Translations under genes and position numbers: made by a program
The notes under the pieces: model-generated
The model's input: only the letters and a program-made list of their open reading frames with translations
Told to the model about the DNA's origin: nothing
Database searches by the model: none
NCBI RefSeq assembly: GCF_025961225.1
Contig: NZ_JAOQNG010000003.1
Coordinates: 434,001-498,000, forward strand
DNA: 64,000 bases
From: Azospirillum canadense
GTDB lineage: Bacteria; Pseudomonadota; Alphaproteobacteria; Azospirillales; Azospirillaceae
Direction of reading: 5' to 3'
Part shown: positions 44,545 through 51,961 of the stretch, piece by piece
Numbering within the stretch: position 1 is the stretch's first letter
Layout of the letters: each line of letters starts with the position of its first letter

Positions 44545-45030
44545 GCTTTGGTGCACGGAGTCGGGGGCCGGTCTGTTCGCCCTTTCTGCCGCCGGTTACG
44601 CGCTGCGGACGGAGGTGGGGCGCCCTGCGTCGAGCATGCGGTTGAGCGCCGTTACGCCGATGATGGCTTCGGCTTGCTGCGCGGGCAGACTCCGGGCGTG
44701 CAGGCGGTCACCGAGAATGCCCTTATAGCGCGCCATGGCCGTTTCTCCTTTGGAGCGGCGGCCGTATTTGGTCTCGGCCTGCCAGCTCATCCGGCCGGTA
44801 TCGACGATCCGCTGGATGTGGCGGTCGCGCCGGGTCGGAGCCGTGTCTGCCGTGTTGCTTGGCACCAGGGTGGCGCGCGGCGGGATGATCACCTCCAGCC
44901 ACACGGCTTCGATGATGATTTCGGCCGGAAAATGGAAACCGCGGTAGGGGGCGGGGGCGTGCTCATGCCCACCTACCTGCCATGACGAACCGGCCGCCGG
45001 CAACCTGACAGCACCATTGTGACAGCGCGG
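44545..45030 (-). mobile_element. Fused IS6 and IS5 end fragments
   Basis: The left boundary GCTTTGGTGCACGGAGTCGG at 44545 is an IS5-type tip. The right boundary near 45020 carries the IS6 tip TGCTGTCAGGTTGCC on the minus strand. Between them lie the last third of an IS5 transposase and the first 25 codons of an IS6 transposase. Confidence 0.7.
44596..45003 (-). pseudogene. Chimeric IS6-IS5 transposase fragment
   Basis: One continuous frame encodes the IS6 start MSTPPPPYRGFHFPAEI...VWLE joined directly to the IS5 C-terminus VIIPPRATLVPSNTADTAPT... ALNRMLDAG. The junction is at about 44895. The fusion keeps frame by chance and lacks most of both catalytic domains. It marks a deletion between two neighbouring elements. 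Confidence 0.8.
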
Positions 45031-45061
45031 ATGTCACGCATGGCGAGGCCTCCAGCCGCCA

Positions 45062-45598
45062 TTACCGGCCGATGGAGGCGCATTGCTCATCGATGTCGCA
45101 GCCGCTTCCTCCCTCACAAGGCCGGAGGACGTGCTTGACGGCCCGCGCAATCTCCTGAGACAGGATCCGTGCCTTGGCTGCCGCGGCACCTTCGCCGAGA
45201 GTGTCGCAGTCAGCTTTCAGCAAAATCATCGTATCGGCGTGCAGGCGGATCACCGCTTTGGCCTGAGTGGCGGTATAGCCTGGCGCTTCAAGGAACGTGC
45301 ACAGCGAGTCCGCGATGCAGCCGACGCAGGTGTAGCCGAAGTGCCGCCCCTCTCCACGGATGCGATGGGCAACGGCAAAGATGGCCGATTCCCCAAGTTC
45401 GGGAGAGGTCGTGTCCACCAGCGTGCGCAGATCGTTCAGCTCCCGAGCCAAGTGCTCACTGTACTGTCGCTTGAGTTTGCTGATCGCGTCCTGGAACAGG
45501 AGGGCGGCGCTCTCTGGCAGTTCGGGAGCGCCGTCACCGATCTTGCGCTTGAGTCGGTTGGGTGGCATGACAATCCGCACCAAGCCGTCTTTGCTCAT
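45062..45598 (-). CDS. HPt-like phosphotransfer protein
   Basis: A mostly helical 178-residue protein. The segment ELGESAIFAVAHRIRGEGRHFGYTCVGCIADSLCTFLE resembles an HPt four-helix bundle; H78 in AHRIRGEG would be the phosphoryl site, with a small residue-rich turn after it as in HPt domains. The gene overlaps the response regulator upstream by 4 bp (ATGA), which supports a phosphorelay role. Three Cys near the bundle and the C-terminal CEGGSGCDIDEQC are unusual and might bind metal. The assignment is by motif only. Confidence 0.65.
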   Translation of the reverse strand: MSKDGLVRIVMPPNRLKRKIGDGAPELPESAALLFQDAISKLKRQYSEHLARELNDLRTLVDTTSPELGESAIFAVAHRIRGEGRHFGYTCVGCIADSLCTFLEAPGYTATQAKAVIRLHADTMILLKADCDTLGEGAAAAKARILSQEIARAVKHVLRPCEGGSGCDIDEQCASIGR

Positions 45599-46191
45599 CC
45601 GCACACCTCCTGCGGTGTCCGCGTACAACTCATGATGTCCGAGATGTCTTCCTGCGTGAGCGGGACATCGGGAAGCCGACGGCCCCCGTCCGCAACCGGG
45701 CCCTGGTCGGACTGGCGCCGCTTCCGTCCCAGGTACCCCTCCGCGCCTTGGCGGCGGCGATCCGGGCCGATGTAGTTGGGCGCCTCGATGAAGGGACGCG
45801 GCCGCTCGATGACCGCGGCAAGGCGATGATAGAGCGCCTGTGGCGAGAGTGGCTTGACCAGGAACTCGCTCACTCCGGCGTTGCGCGCGGCCAGGACATT
45901 GCTCAGCCGGCTGTAGGCCGAGATCATGATGATCGGCGTGAAACGTTCCTGACCCGGCAGACGACGGATGCGGCGCGTCAGGTCCAAACCGTTCAGCGGC
46001 TGCATGTCCCAGTCGGTGAGAATCACATCCGGCTGCAGCGCCTCCAGTTTGTTCAGGGCGGCGACGCCGCTGTCGGCTTCGGTCACTCGGGTAAACCCCA
46101 ACGCTTTGAGCATTTGGCGCAGAACCGCGCGCATCCACACGCTGTCATCGACGAGCAGCACGCTCGCGCGATCGAACGCATAGCCTTTCAT
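45595..46191 (-). CDS. Single-domain response regulator with a GPDRR tail
   Basis: 198 residues. The receiver domain (1-125) has VLLVDDS (acidic pair D15/D16), VILTDWDMQPLNG with phosphoacceptor D60, MISAYS (Thr/Ser position) and FLVKPLS (conserved Lys). There is no DNA-binding domain. The tail contains IEAPNYIGPDRRR and GYLGRKRRQSDQG, repeats also seen in flagellar or c-di-GMP-linked alphaproteobacterial receivers. It is the first gene of a two-gene operon with the HPt-like protein, and could take phosphate from the hybrid kinases at 34.8-40 kb; that partnership is speculative. Confidence 0.85.
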   Translation of the reverse strand: MKGYAFDRASVLLVDDSVWMRAVLRQMLKALGFTRVTEADSGVAALNKLEALQPDVILTDWDMQPLNGLDLTRRIRRLPGQERFTPIIMISAYSRLSNVLAARNAGVSEFLVKPLSPQALYHRLAAVIERPRPFIEAPNYIGPDRRRQGAEGYLGRKRRQSDQGPVADGGRRLPDVPLTQEDISDIMSCTRTPQEVCG

Positions 46192-46280
46192 GCCGTCCCC
46201 CGGGTAAACCGCGCCGGTCCGGACAGGGTGCAGGCGGCGCCTTTGAAACTTTCGAATGCATCATAATTTCGGAAGCGCCG

Positions 46281-46296
46281 TTTGTTAATAAACAAA
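46281..46296. promoter_or_regulatory. AT-rich inverted repeat upstream of the RR-HPt operon
   Basis: TTTGTT and AACAAA arms are separated by AATA, about 90 bp upstream of the response regulator start, in the only clearly AT-rich patch nearby. Suitable as an operator or upstream promoter element. Confidence 0.4.
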
Positions 46297-46410
46297 TTGC
46301 ATCAATTCTAAACCATCTCACGGAGTGTGCCTTTCTGGTGCCGCCAGGTGTAAACGGCCTCTCGCAAAGGATGGCGTGAAGGCGTGCGCGCCGCGCCACT
46401 TGGGCTCTGC

Positions 46411-46586
46411 GCACGGGCGGGAACCGCGTGCTGAACGTTGATCTGCTGGTGAGCGTGCGCGACACGGGCATCGGCAGCGCGCCTGAGCACCTTGGCACGG
46501 TTCTGCAGCCGTTCGGGCAGGTGGATAGCCCGAAGGTGCGTCAGGATCGAGGAACCGGACTTGGCCTGCCGATCTGCAGGTCCTGA
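46411..46586 (+). pseudogene. Histidine kinase HATPase fragment
   Basis: A start-less frame reads RVLNVDLLVSVRDTGIG, APEHLGTVLQPFGQVDS and DRGTGLGLPICRS before TGA at 46584. This is the G1-F-G2 part of a HATPase domain. The rest of the kinase is absent, and an inserted or deleted segment probably removed it. Confidence 0.6.
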
Positions 46587-46811
46587 GGGGAGGCCCATGG
46601 CGGCTCGCTTGCCCTGGAGAGTCAGCCCGGCGTGGGTACGGCCGCGATCCTCCGGGTCCCGCACGCTCGCGTCCTCGGCGGACCGGCGTGACGCCATACG
46701 CATCTCGTCGCCTGATATTAAGCCCGCCAGAACCCGCTCGTGATCGTCGTGCAGCCACTTCCGCGCGATTTACACGACGGGCAGAACACACCGTAGAGTT
46801 CGGTGCCAAGC
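46587..46811. other. Short gene-free stretch
   Basis: No coding frame is supported and no repeat was seen. Confidence 0.3.
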
Positions 46812-47177
46812 TCACGGTGCTCGGCTTCCGGGCGCGCTTGCCAGCAGGCGACGGGCATAGAGGGCGTCGGGATGCGTCAGCATCTGTCCCGGATCGTCCA
46901 TGGCCCAACAGTCCAGCCCCGCCAGCGTCTGGACGCAGGCCATTGCGGCGTCGCGTGACAGGAACTCGCGCGGCAGCCGATGCCCGGTCGGCAGGTGGGT
47001 GATGATCCAGACCGGCGTGCCGTCCTCGGCGGTGCGCATGTCGATGCCGAAGGCCCCGCGGACCTCCCCGGTGATCGGGATGACGATGACTTGGCTCGGC
47101 GCGGTGCGCTCTGCGGCGACGGTCTCGTAGGTCGCGGGTGTCCAGTCCGATTTGCCGATCAGATCGCGGTTGCGCAT
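46812..47177 (-). CDS. Conserved-looking hypothetical protein
   Basis: A 121-residue product, MRNRDLIGKSDWTPATYETVAAE..., with a probable beta-rich centre (QVIVIPITGEVRGAFGIDMRTAEDGTPVWIITHLPTGHRL) and a helical end (DAAMACVQTLAGLDCWAMDDPGQML). Balanced composition supports coding. It is the second of two small minus-strand genes. No family is recognised. Confidence 0.6.
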   Translation of the reverse strand: MRNRDLIGKSDWTPATYETVAAERTAPSQVIVIPITGEVRGAFGIDMRTAEDGTPVWIITHLPTGHRLPREFLSRDAAMACVQTLAGLDCWAMDDPGQMLTHPDALYARRLLASAPGSRAP

Positions 47178-47273
47178 GTCTGGCCTGGAGTGAGGTCGTT
47201 GCCCTGCTTGGAGATTCCACCGAGCCCCCGTCGTGAGGACATCGCTCTTGGTTCCATGTTGATCAGGCGTATC

Positions 47274-47480
47274 TTACCGCGAGGTTTCGTTCGGCGAGCG
47301 GCGCGGCGGTGGGGAGCCGGGAGCCGCCCGCCACCGCACGATGCTGCGCACCGCGAACAGGGCGTTGTCGTTGTCCTCGATGGCAAAGTAGCGACGCAGT
47401 TCGACCACGGCTGCCCACTCGCCGCCGTCCTCGTAGGCGCGACTGATCGCCGCGCGTTCCTCCTCGCTCACCGTGAACAT
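47274..47480 (-). CDS. Small hypothetical protein
   Basis: A 68-residue product, MFTVSEEERAAISRAYEDGGEWAAVVELRRYF, an acidic helical N-terminus followed by AIEDNDNALFAVRSIVRWRA and a Pro/Arg-rich tail. It looks like a small helical regulator or partner protein. It lies 96 bp upstream of the next minus-strand gene and may share its transcript. No family is recognised. Confidence 0.55.
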   Translation of the reverse strand: MFTVSEEERAAISRAYEDGGEWAAVVELRRYFAIEDNDNALFAVRSIVRWRAAPGSPPPRRSPNETSR

Positions 47481-47724
47481 ACCAAACCCTTCTTCGCAAC
47501 TTTGGAATTGGCCGTTGTAAGGGCCTCCACCATAGGCCGGTCGCCTTCGCTCTTCGGCACAGGCAACTCACGCGCGCATCTGGTCGGCCCGCTCACCGGG
47601 CACGTCGAGATCGCCGCACAGGACCGTCATAACTGGACTTCATCTCTTTGTCGCGGTCATCGGCGTCATTGGCGTGTCGGTGTGGGCGACACGTCCGGAT
47701 CACCCCCGCCGTGGGCAAAGCCGG

Positions 47725-47752
47725 GGGCCCGCGGGTCCCGCCCCGCGGGCCC
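47725..47752. repeat. 10-bp perfect GC hairpin
   Basis: GGGCCCGCGG and CCGCGGGCCC arms flank an 8-base loop. There is no T-tract. It may end transcription of an unseen gene or be a repetitive palindrome. Confidence 0.5.
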
Positions 47753-47863
47753 GCCTTGAGATAGCCAAGGCGGGCTGAGTCGCTTGGGAGGAACCACCCC
47801 ACAAGGGAGTGTCATCTTGCGGGCATTTGGCTCCCAACAGGGGTAAGCTGAAAACGTTGCGAG

Positions 47864-47900
47864 GGAAAAATGAACCCGCCTCGGTGTGGATCAGGCGGGT
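47864..47900 (-). terminator. Intrinsic terminator of the tRNA operon
   Basis: On the minus strand ACCCGCC and GGCGGGT arms flank a 13-base loop and are followed by TCATTTTTCCC. The stem and T-run fit a rho-independent terminator placed about 140 bp after the last tRNA. Confidence 0.8.
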
Positions 47901-48038
47901 CAGGGTTCGGTTTCACCAATGCATGCGTTGCCCAAACGTGCTCGGGCCTGGATGGTTCCCCGGTGGGATTGGACGAGGTCACACTTGGCGGTGAGCCAGC
48001 TTTAGGAGCTGCTTGCGCCATGCCAGCCAAGCTGGTGG

Positions 48039-48111
48039 TGGACGCAGCAGCATTTGAACCTGCAACCAGACTGTTATGAGCGGCCCGCTCTTACCGTTGA
48101 GCTATGGGTCC
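48039..48111 (-). tRNA. tRNA-Met-like, anticodon CAT
   Basis: The gene folds as a 73-nt cloverleaf with encoded CCA. The acceptor GGACCCA/TGCGTCC has one mismatch, the D stem is GCTC/GAGC, the anticodon loop CTCATAA gives CAT, and the T loop is TTCAAAT. The anticodon stem and T stem each hold a mismatch, and the T loop deviates from TTCGAAT. It is either a divergent accessory tRNA (possibly Ile2 after lysidine modification) or a decaying gene. Confidence 0.75.
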
Positions 48112-48115
48112 GTGG

Positions 48116-48198
48116 TGCGCCTGAAGGGACTTGAACCCCCACGACTGTCGTCACCGGAACCTCAATCCGGCGTGTCCTGCCAATTCCGCGACAGGCGC
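48116..48198 (-). tRNA. tRNA-Leu, anticodon GAG
   Basis: A class II tRNA of 83 nt with encoded CCA. Acceptor GCGCCTG/CAGGCGC, anticodon stem CCGGA/TCCGG with loop TTGAGGT, a long variable arm, and T loop TTCAAGT. All stems pair well. Confidence 0.93.
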
Positions 48199-48203
48199 TA
48201 TGG

Positions 48204-48277
48204 TCGGAGCGACTGGATTCGAACCAGCGACCCTCTGCTCCCAAAGCAGATGCGCTACCAGACTGCGCTACGCTCCG
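48204..48277 (-). tRNA. tRNA-Pro, anticodon TGG
   Basis: A 74-nt cloverleaf with encoded CCA. Acceptor CGGAGCG/CGCTCCG, anticodon stem TCTGC/GCAGA with loop TTTGGGA, T arm CTGG-TTCGAAT-CCAG. All stems pair. Confidence 0.95.
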
Positions 48278-48285
48278 TCAACTGG

Positions 48286-48366
48286 TGCGGGCAGCGGGGT
48301 TCGAACCCGCACGCTGATGGCGAGGGATTTTAAGTCCCTTGCGTCTACCAATTTCGCCATGCCCGC
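48286..48366 (-). tRNA. tRNA-Leu, anticodon TAA
   Basis: A class II tRNA of 81 nt with encoded CCA. Acceptor GCGGGCA/TGCCCGC, anticodon stem AGGGA/TCCCT with loop CTTAAAA, variable arm, and T arm GCGGG-TTCGAAC-CCCGC. It is first in the four-tRNA minus-strand operon. Confidence 0.95.
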
Positions 48367-48405
48367 CCTGTGTCGTACTGATATAGCGCTTCAGCTAGGA
48401 AATTG

Positions 48406-48531
48406 TCATGGCGATTGGGGCTTTATGCCGAAGCGGCTGTAGAGCTGCATGCGTAGTTCGGGCCTAGCCACGTCCCAGCTGTACGGCCCGGCCGCCGCCC
48501 GATAGCTGCTCTCCGCAGTGGCCACTGTCAC
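48406..48531 (-). CDS. Possible 41-aa protein
   Basis: A GTG start overlaps the upstream microprotein stop by 4 bp (GTGA). The product TVATAESSYRAAAGPYSW then DVARPELRMQLYSRFGIKPQSP looks natural, and the coupling supports it. No family is recognised. It could also be an accidental frame. Confidence 0.4.
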   Translation of the reverse strand: MTVATAESSYRAAAGPYSWDVARPELRMQLYSRFGIKPQSP

Positions 48532-48737
48532 TTCTGGCGCCTGCGCATCCTGAACACGCACCAGCCAAGCAGCGCCGTGACGATGAGCGATAGCGTGAAG
48601 GGTATGCTGTCGGGTCTGAGCCCATACCCGATCGAGCCACCGAACAGTGTCACCGAGCGGTCCCACAGGTAGGCGAGCAGCAGGATGATCGTGTTGATCG
48701 CGGATAGGCCGTTCGCGACGTAGAGAACAAAACGCAT
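48528..48737 (-). CDS. Two-helix membrane microprotein, 69 aa
   Basis: MRFVLYVANGLSAINTIILLLAYLW and SIPFTLSLIVTALLGWCVFRM give two membrane helices with a short loop, ending in RRRQK on the cytoplasmic side. An AGGGGAA ribosome site lies 6 bp before the ATG at 48737. Like the 13.2-kb microprotein it has two helices and a basic tail, but no sequence similarity is evident. Confidence 0.6.
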   Translation of the reverse strand: MRFVLYVANGLSAINTIILLLAYLWDRSVTLFGGSIGYGLRPDSIPFTLSLIVTALLGWCVFRMRRRQK

Positions 48738-48997
48738 CAGCGTTCCCCTGTGGCTGCGGGTCCCGGCGCCACCATGCCAGCTAATGCCACCCCGCGCACC
48801 AGCCGAAGGGGCCTTTGCGGTACTGGCAGCGCATGCAGTTCTAAGGAGAGGTCCGAGAGGCGAGGGGAGGTGCGCGATTCCGTGAGCTCCGATCCCCCTC
48901 CTGATAGCTTGATCTACCCGGCCTATTGGCGCTACTGCGCCCCTGTGCGAAGGGCGTTCAGGTCCGAAGGAGCGCCTGGCAAAGGACCAGGGCAGCA

Positions 48998-49234
48998 ATG
49001 GAAATCAAGCTCGACGTCAACTCGGAAAATATCCTTTCGGCGGAGGAAACGCGGTCTCTCGCGGCCTCTATCAAGGCCTTACAGGAGCGCGTCGAAGAGG
49101 CTGAAGAGGAGGTCGCCCGGCTAAGAGAAGCGGTGCGTCAGGAATCCGCTCGAGCTGACAAGGCTGAGGCATCCTTGGCCGAAGTTCGAGCAGCGGTCCA
49201 GCAAGCGATTACCGATATCTCCGCCAGCGATTAA
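48998..49234 (+). CDS. Short coiled-coil protein, 78 aa
   Basis: MEIKLDVNSENILSAEETRSL starts a 78-residue acidic protein. From about residue 22 onward heptad-like repeats (IKALQERVEEAEEEVARLRE, ADKAEASLAEVRAAVQQAI) predict one continuous coiled coil. The start is supported only by a weak GGA. Function unknown; similar short coiled coils occur among plasmid-borne accessory genes. Confidence 0.55.
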   Translation: MEIKLDVNSENILSAEETRSLAASIKALQERVEEAEEEVARLREAVRQESARADKAEASLAEVRAAVQQAITDISASD

Positions 49235-49338
49235 CGCCTTGGCGGTCTGGATGACCGAAGCCACAGTGCCTTCTTCAGGAACTGCTTGCGGCGGTCGGGC
49301 AATGAAGGCGGCGGGCCAGGACCAGAACCCGCCCCTCA

Positions 49339-49647
49339 TTAATGGATGGCGCCTATTTGCCCCGAATGCGAAAGACGCCACATGGTAACCGCCCAAGCCA
49401 ATCGCAGATCGCGCACACTCTCATCCATGCGCTTGGCGTGTTTGCGCATTCTGGAGAACATTATGGCGTCGTCAAGAAAACTGGCGCAATCCTCCATGCC
49501 GAATGCCAGCATGTTGCGAATTTCGTGAGTGAGAAATTCGATCGCGCATAAATCAATTTCGTCTCCGTTGCCACTCTCCAATGCATCAAGCATCATTGAT
49601 ATTGCGGCAAGACGGTGCTGTATCCCCAAAATAGTCTTGGTGTCCAT
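49339..49647 (-). CDS. Helical hypothetical protein, 102 aa
   Basis: The start MDTKTILGIQHRLAAISMML at 49647 has GGAGG upstream. The product is almost fully helical, with ALESGNGDEIDLCAIEFLTHEIRNMLAFGMEDCASFLDDAI. The pattern loosely resembles HPt or sensor-dimerisation bundles (HEIRNML), but no catalytic context is present. No family is assigned. Confidence 0.6.
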   Translation of the reverse strand: MDTKTILGIQHRLAAISMMLDALESGNGDEIDLCAIEFLTHEIRNMLAFGMEDCASFLDDAIMFSRMRKHAKRMDESVRDLRLAWAVTMWRLSHSGQIGAIH

Positions 49648-49667
49648 CCTCACCTCCAAATCTAACC

Positions 49668-50015
49668 CTACGGAGGCACTCGCGGTGTGCTGAGTCGGAT
49701 TTTATGGATTGGACGATCGGTGCACTGAGCGCAATCCGGATCAGCGAAGGGCCTAGATGTATGCGTGAGGTAGGCCAGCATACGGCAGGCCTCAATGCCG
49801 TGCGTTATAGGCAAGGGATCTGAGTAGCCCCGGTATTCCTGGCCCCAGCGGTCGCGAAAGGGATCGTGGTAAAAGTTGCGCCGGATCTCGCGGTGGATGG
49901 TCGAGCGGTGCCGGCCCAACTCCGCCGCGATCACCGCCACCGGCACCTTAGCGTCACGCATCTTCTGAATGCGCCGCCGTTCCGCCAGATCGATGTGGGA
50001 ATACTGCGTGCCCAT
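49668..50015 (-). CDS. IS30-like helix-turn-helix protein, truncated transposase
   Basis: The N-terminus MGTQYSHIDLAERRRIQKMR then PVAVIAAELGRHRSTIHREIRRN is the IS30 transposase DNA-binding domain. After FYHDPFRDRWGQEYRGY the sequence loses family character and ends at residue 115, without a DDE domain. Either a transposase remnant or a domesticated DNA-binding protein. Confidence 0.6.
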   Translation of the reverse strand: MGTQYSHIDLAERRRIQKMRDAKVPVAVIAAELGRHRSTIHREIRRNFYHDPFRDRWGQEYRGYSDPLPITHGIEACRMLAYLTHTSRPFADPDCAQCTDRPIHKIRLSTPRVPP

Positions 50016-50149
50016 CCTGACCCCCTGAAGCCGCTAAGCTCTTGTACTGACACAAAAGTTGCACTTCAGGATAGAACCTGCCCCGGCGCCAACCTCAAGT
50101 CCTATAAGATGGATTATGAAAAATACAAGCCATACACCGAGAGATGTCG

Positions 50150-50166
50150 TTACCAGAAAGGTAACA
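50150..50166. promoter_or_regulatory. HigA operator candidate 1, GTTACC-N5-GGTAAC
   Basis: Perfect 6-bp arms flank AGAAA, 60 bp upstream of the toxin start. It is one of two identical-arm sites 45 bp apart, centre to centre. Confidence 0.65.
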
Positions 50167-50194
50167 ATTGGCTTGCGCGGAGCTGCCGGTTCTG

Positions 50195-50211
50195 TTACCT
50201 ATCTGGTAACG
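50195..50211. promoter_or_regulatory. HigA operator candidate 2, GTTACC-N5-GGTAAC
   Basis: The same arms as site 1 with spacer TATCT, ending 14 bp before the toxin start. Binding here would block the ribosome site region and promoter. Confidence 0.65.
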
Positions 50212-50225
50212 CGCCGGGGCTTGCA

Positions 50226-50504
50226 ATGGCAATTATCAAAATCAAACATAAGGGGTTGCGCGAGCTGTTCGAGGACGGCCGCTCGGCCAAGGTGAGCAAG
50301 GCTCTGCAAGCCAACGCCATCCTTATCATGGACCACCTCGATGGCATCACAGCGTTGGATGACTGTCAGGGGGTCAAGGACTTTCATGAATTGTCCGGTA
50401 ATCGCAAAGGCGAGTACAGCATGCACGTTTCCGGAAACTGGTGCATCACCTTCATCTTTGACGGCCATGACGTCACCATCCTGGATCTGGAGGACTATCA
50501 CTGA
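50226..50504 (+). CDS. higB: HigB-type toxin
   Basis: A 92-residue RelE-superfamily toxin, MAIIKIKHKGLRELFEDGRS. Family landmarks are DFHELSGNRKGEYSMHVSGNWCITFIFDG and the final DLEDYH, which places the acidic, basic and His residues at expected positions. It precedes its antitoxin, the usual HigBA order. The toxin stop and antitoxin start overlap by one base. Confidence 0.92.
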   Translation: MAIIKIKHKGLRELFEDGRSAKVSKALQANAILIMDHLDGITALDDCQGVKDFHELSGNRKGEYSMHVSGNWCITFIFDGHDVTILDLEDYH

Positions 50505-50827
50505 TGTCCGAGCTTCGCCGCAACCGCCGCCCGACGCATCCTGGGATGATCCTGCGGGCGCATTACATGGAACCGCGCGGGATCTCCGTCACCGACCTGG
50601 CCGATGCACTCGACATAAGCCGCAAGCACGCCAGCCAGATCATCAATGGGCACACGCGCATCGAGCCGATGATGGCGGTGCGGCTGTCGCGCGTGCTCGG
50701 GACGACGCCGCGCTTCTGGCTCAATCTGCAGGCTTCTGTCGACGAATGGGATGCCAACGTCGAACTCGCCGATTGGCAACCTCGCACGACCTTTGCTGCA
50801 CCTGGCCCGACCAATCATCCCGTGTAG
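50504..50827 (+). CDS. higA: HigA-type antitoxin, XRE helix-turn-helix
   Basis: A 107-residue protein with RRPTHPGMILRAHYMEPRG, a helix-turn-helix (ISVTDLADALDISRKHASQIINGHTRIEP) and MAVRLSRVLGTTPRFWLNLQ, the HigA/VapI signature. It should bind the two GTTACC/GGTAAC sites upstream and neutralise HigB. Complete. Confidence 0.93.
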   Translation: MSELRRNRRPTHPGMILRAHYMEPRGISVTDLADALDISRKHASQIINGHTRIEPMMAVRLSRVLGTTPRFWLNLQASVDEWDANVELADWQPRTTFAAPGPTNHPV

Positions 50828-50859
50828 ATGAACCCTCCCGCCCCTGCTTGAGCTGGCGC

Positions 50860-51510
50860 TCAGGGAAGCCTCCTCAACCGAGTTACGGACTCCCGGAGAA
50901 TCCGAGAATCCGAACGGGTCAGGCTCCGGGTCCTCCGCCGGGTTGGTCAGGTCCGTGCAGCCGACGCCGATGAGCCGGAAGGCACGACCATCGGCCTCAG
51001 ACTTCAGGATTTCGTCGGTGACCCGAAGAATGTCAGCGGCCGAACGGGTCGGCTCGACGCGGCGGGAGCGGGTGAACTGGGTGAAGTCAGCGGCTTTGAA
51101 CTTGACCACGACACTGCGGCCGAGCGCCCCTTCCCGCGCCATGCGGCGCTCCACCTTGTTCGCCAACGGCCGCAACTCTTCCCGCGGCGCCGCGGCCGCC
51201 GACACGTCCCAGTCGAAGGTCGTTTCCGCGGAAATCGATTTGCTGGGACCTTCCGGCTCGACCTTCCGGTTGTCCTCGCCGCATGTTGTCCTCGCTGCGT
51301 GCAAAGCGGTGCAGCGTTGGGCCGAAACTTCCGGACCGCCTTGGCCAGCCAAAGCTCGTCCTTGCTCTGCAGTTCGCCGACGGTGGTGATGCGGTCGGCC
51401 CACAGCTTCCGCTCCAACGCCGGGCCGACACCCCCCAGAATGATGACTCGCTTCGGCGCTCGCAGGGCGGCGGCCTCGGCCCGGCCGACCATCAAGAAGC
51501 CGCGCGGCTT
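50860..51510 (-). pseudogene. dinB: DNA polymerase IV (dinB) C-terminal remnant
   Basis: In successive frames: DKPRGFLMVGRAEAAAL, RVIILGGVGPALERKLW then ADRITTVGELQSKDELWLAK; FGPTLHRFARSEDN; then RKVEPEGPSKSISAETTFDWD to AFRLIGVGCTDL. This is the thumb and little-finger part of a Y-family polymerase. Frameshifts lie near 51335 and in a short repeat (GCGAGGACAAC twice) near 51275-51300. The catalytic palm is missing because an IS110 fragment adjoins at 51510. Confidence 0.8.
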
Positions 51511-51898
51511 GTCAGCCCACCTCGCGGCCTGGGCCGGGGTGTGCCCCGACAACTACGCCAGCGCCGGCCGTAAGCGTGGCGCCGGATTCCGGCGCGGCAA
51601 TCTCCACCTCAAGACCGCCCTGGTCGGCGCCGCCAAGACCGCGGTGCGCACCAAGGGCAGGAACTGGAAGGCCAAGCACCACACGCTCAAAGCGCGCCGC
51701 GGCGCCCTGCGCGCGACCCTGGCGATCGCCCACAAGGTCTTGATCGCCGCCTATCACATGCTCGCCGCGCATCAAACGTATAAGGACCTGGACGAAGATC
51801 ACCTAAACCACGTCGATCAGAAACGCGCAGCCCGCCGGCCCGTCCAGCACCTCGAAAGCCTCGGCTTCGAGGTCGTCGCGACGCCCAAGGCCGCTTGA
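51511..51898 (+). pseudogene. IS110-family transposase, C-terminal fragment
   Basis: Starting at the dinB junction, HLAAWAGVCPDNYASAGRKRG and then LKTALVGAAKTAVRTKGRNW... HKVLIAAYHMLAAH... DEDHLNHVDQKRAARRPVQHLESLGFEV are the Transposase_20 part of the IS116/IS110 subgroup. The DEDD half is absent. Confidence 0.75.
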
Positions 51899-51961
51899 AC
51901 CGGGAGCGCCCCATGCATCGCGGCCCACCCGACCGAGGGATTTTCATGGCAGTGTCCGTTG

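Larger units (their letters stand above)
47481..48035. other. Gene-free stretch with two hairpins
   Basis: It holds a GC hairpin at 47725-47752 and the tRNA operon terminator at 47874-47900. No coding frame is supported. Confidence 0.5.
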
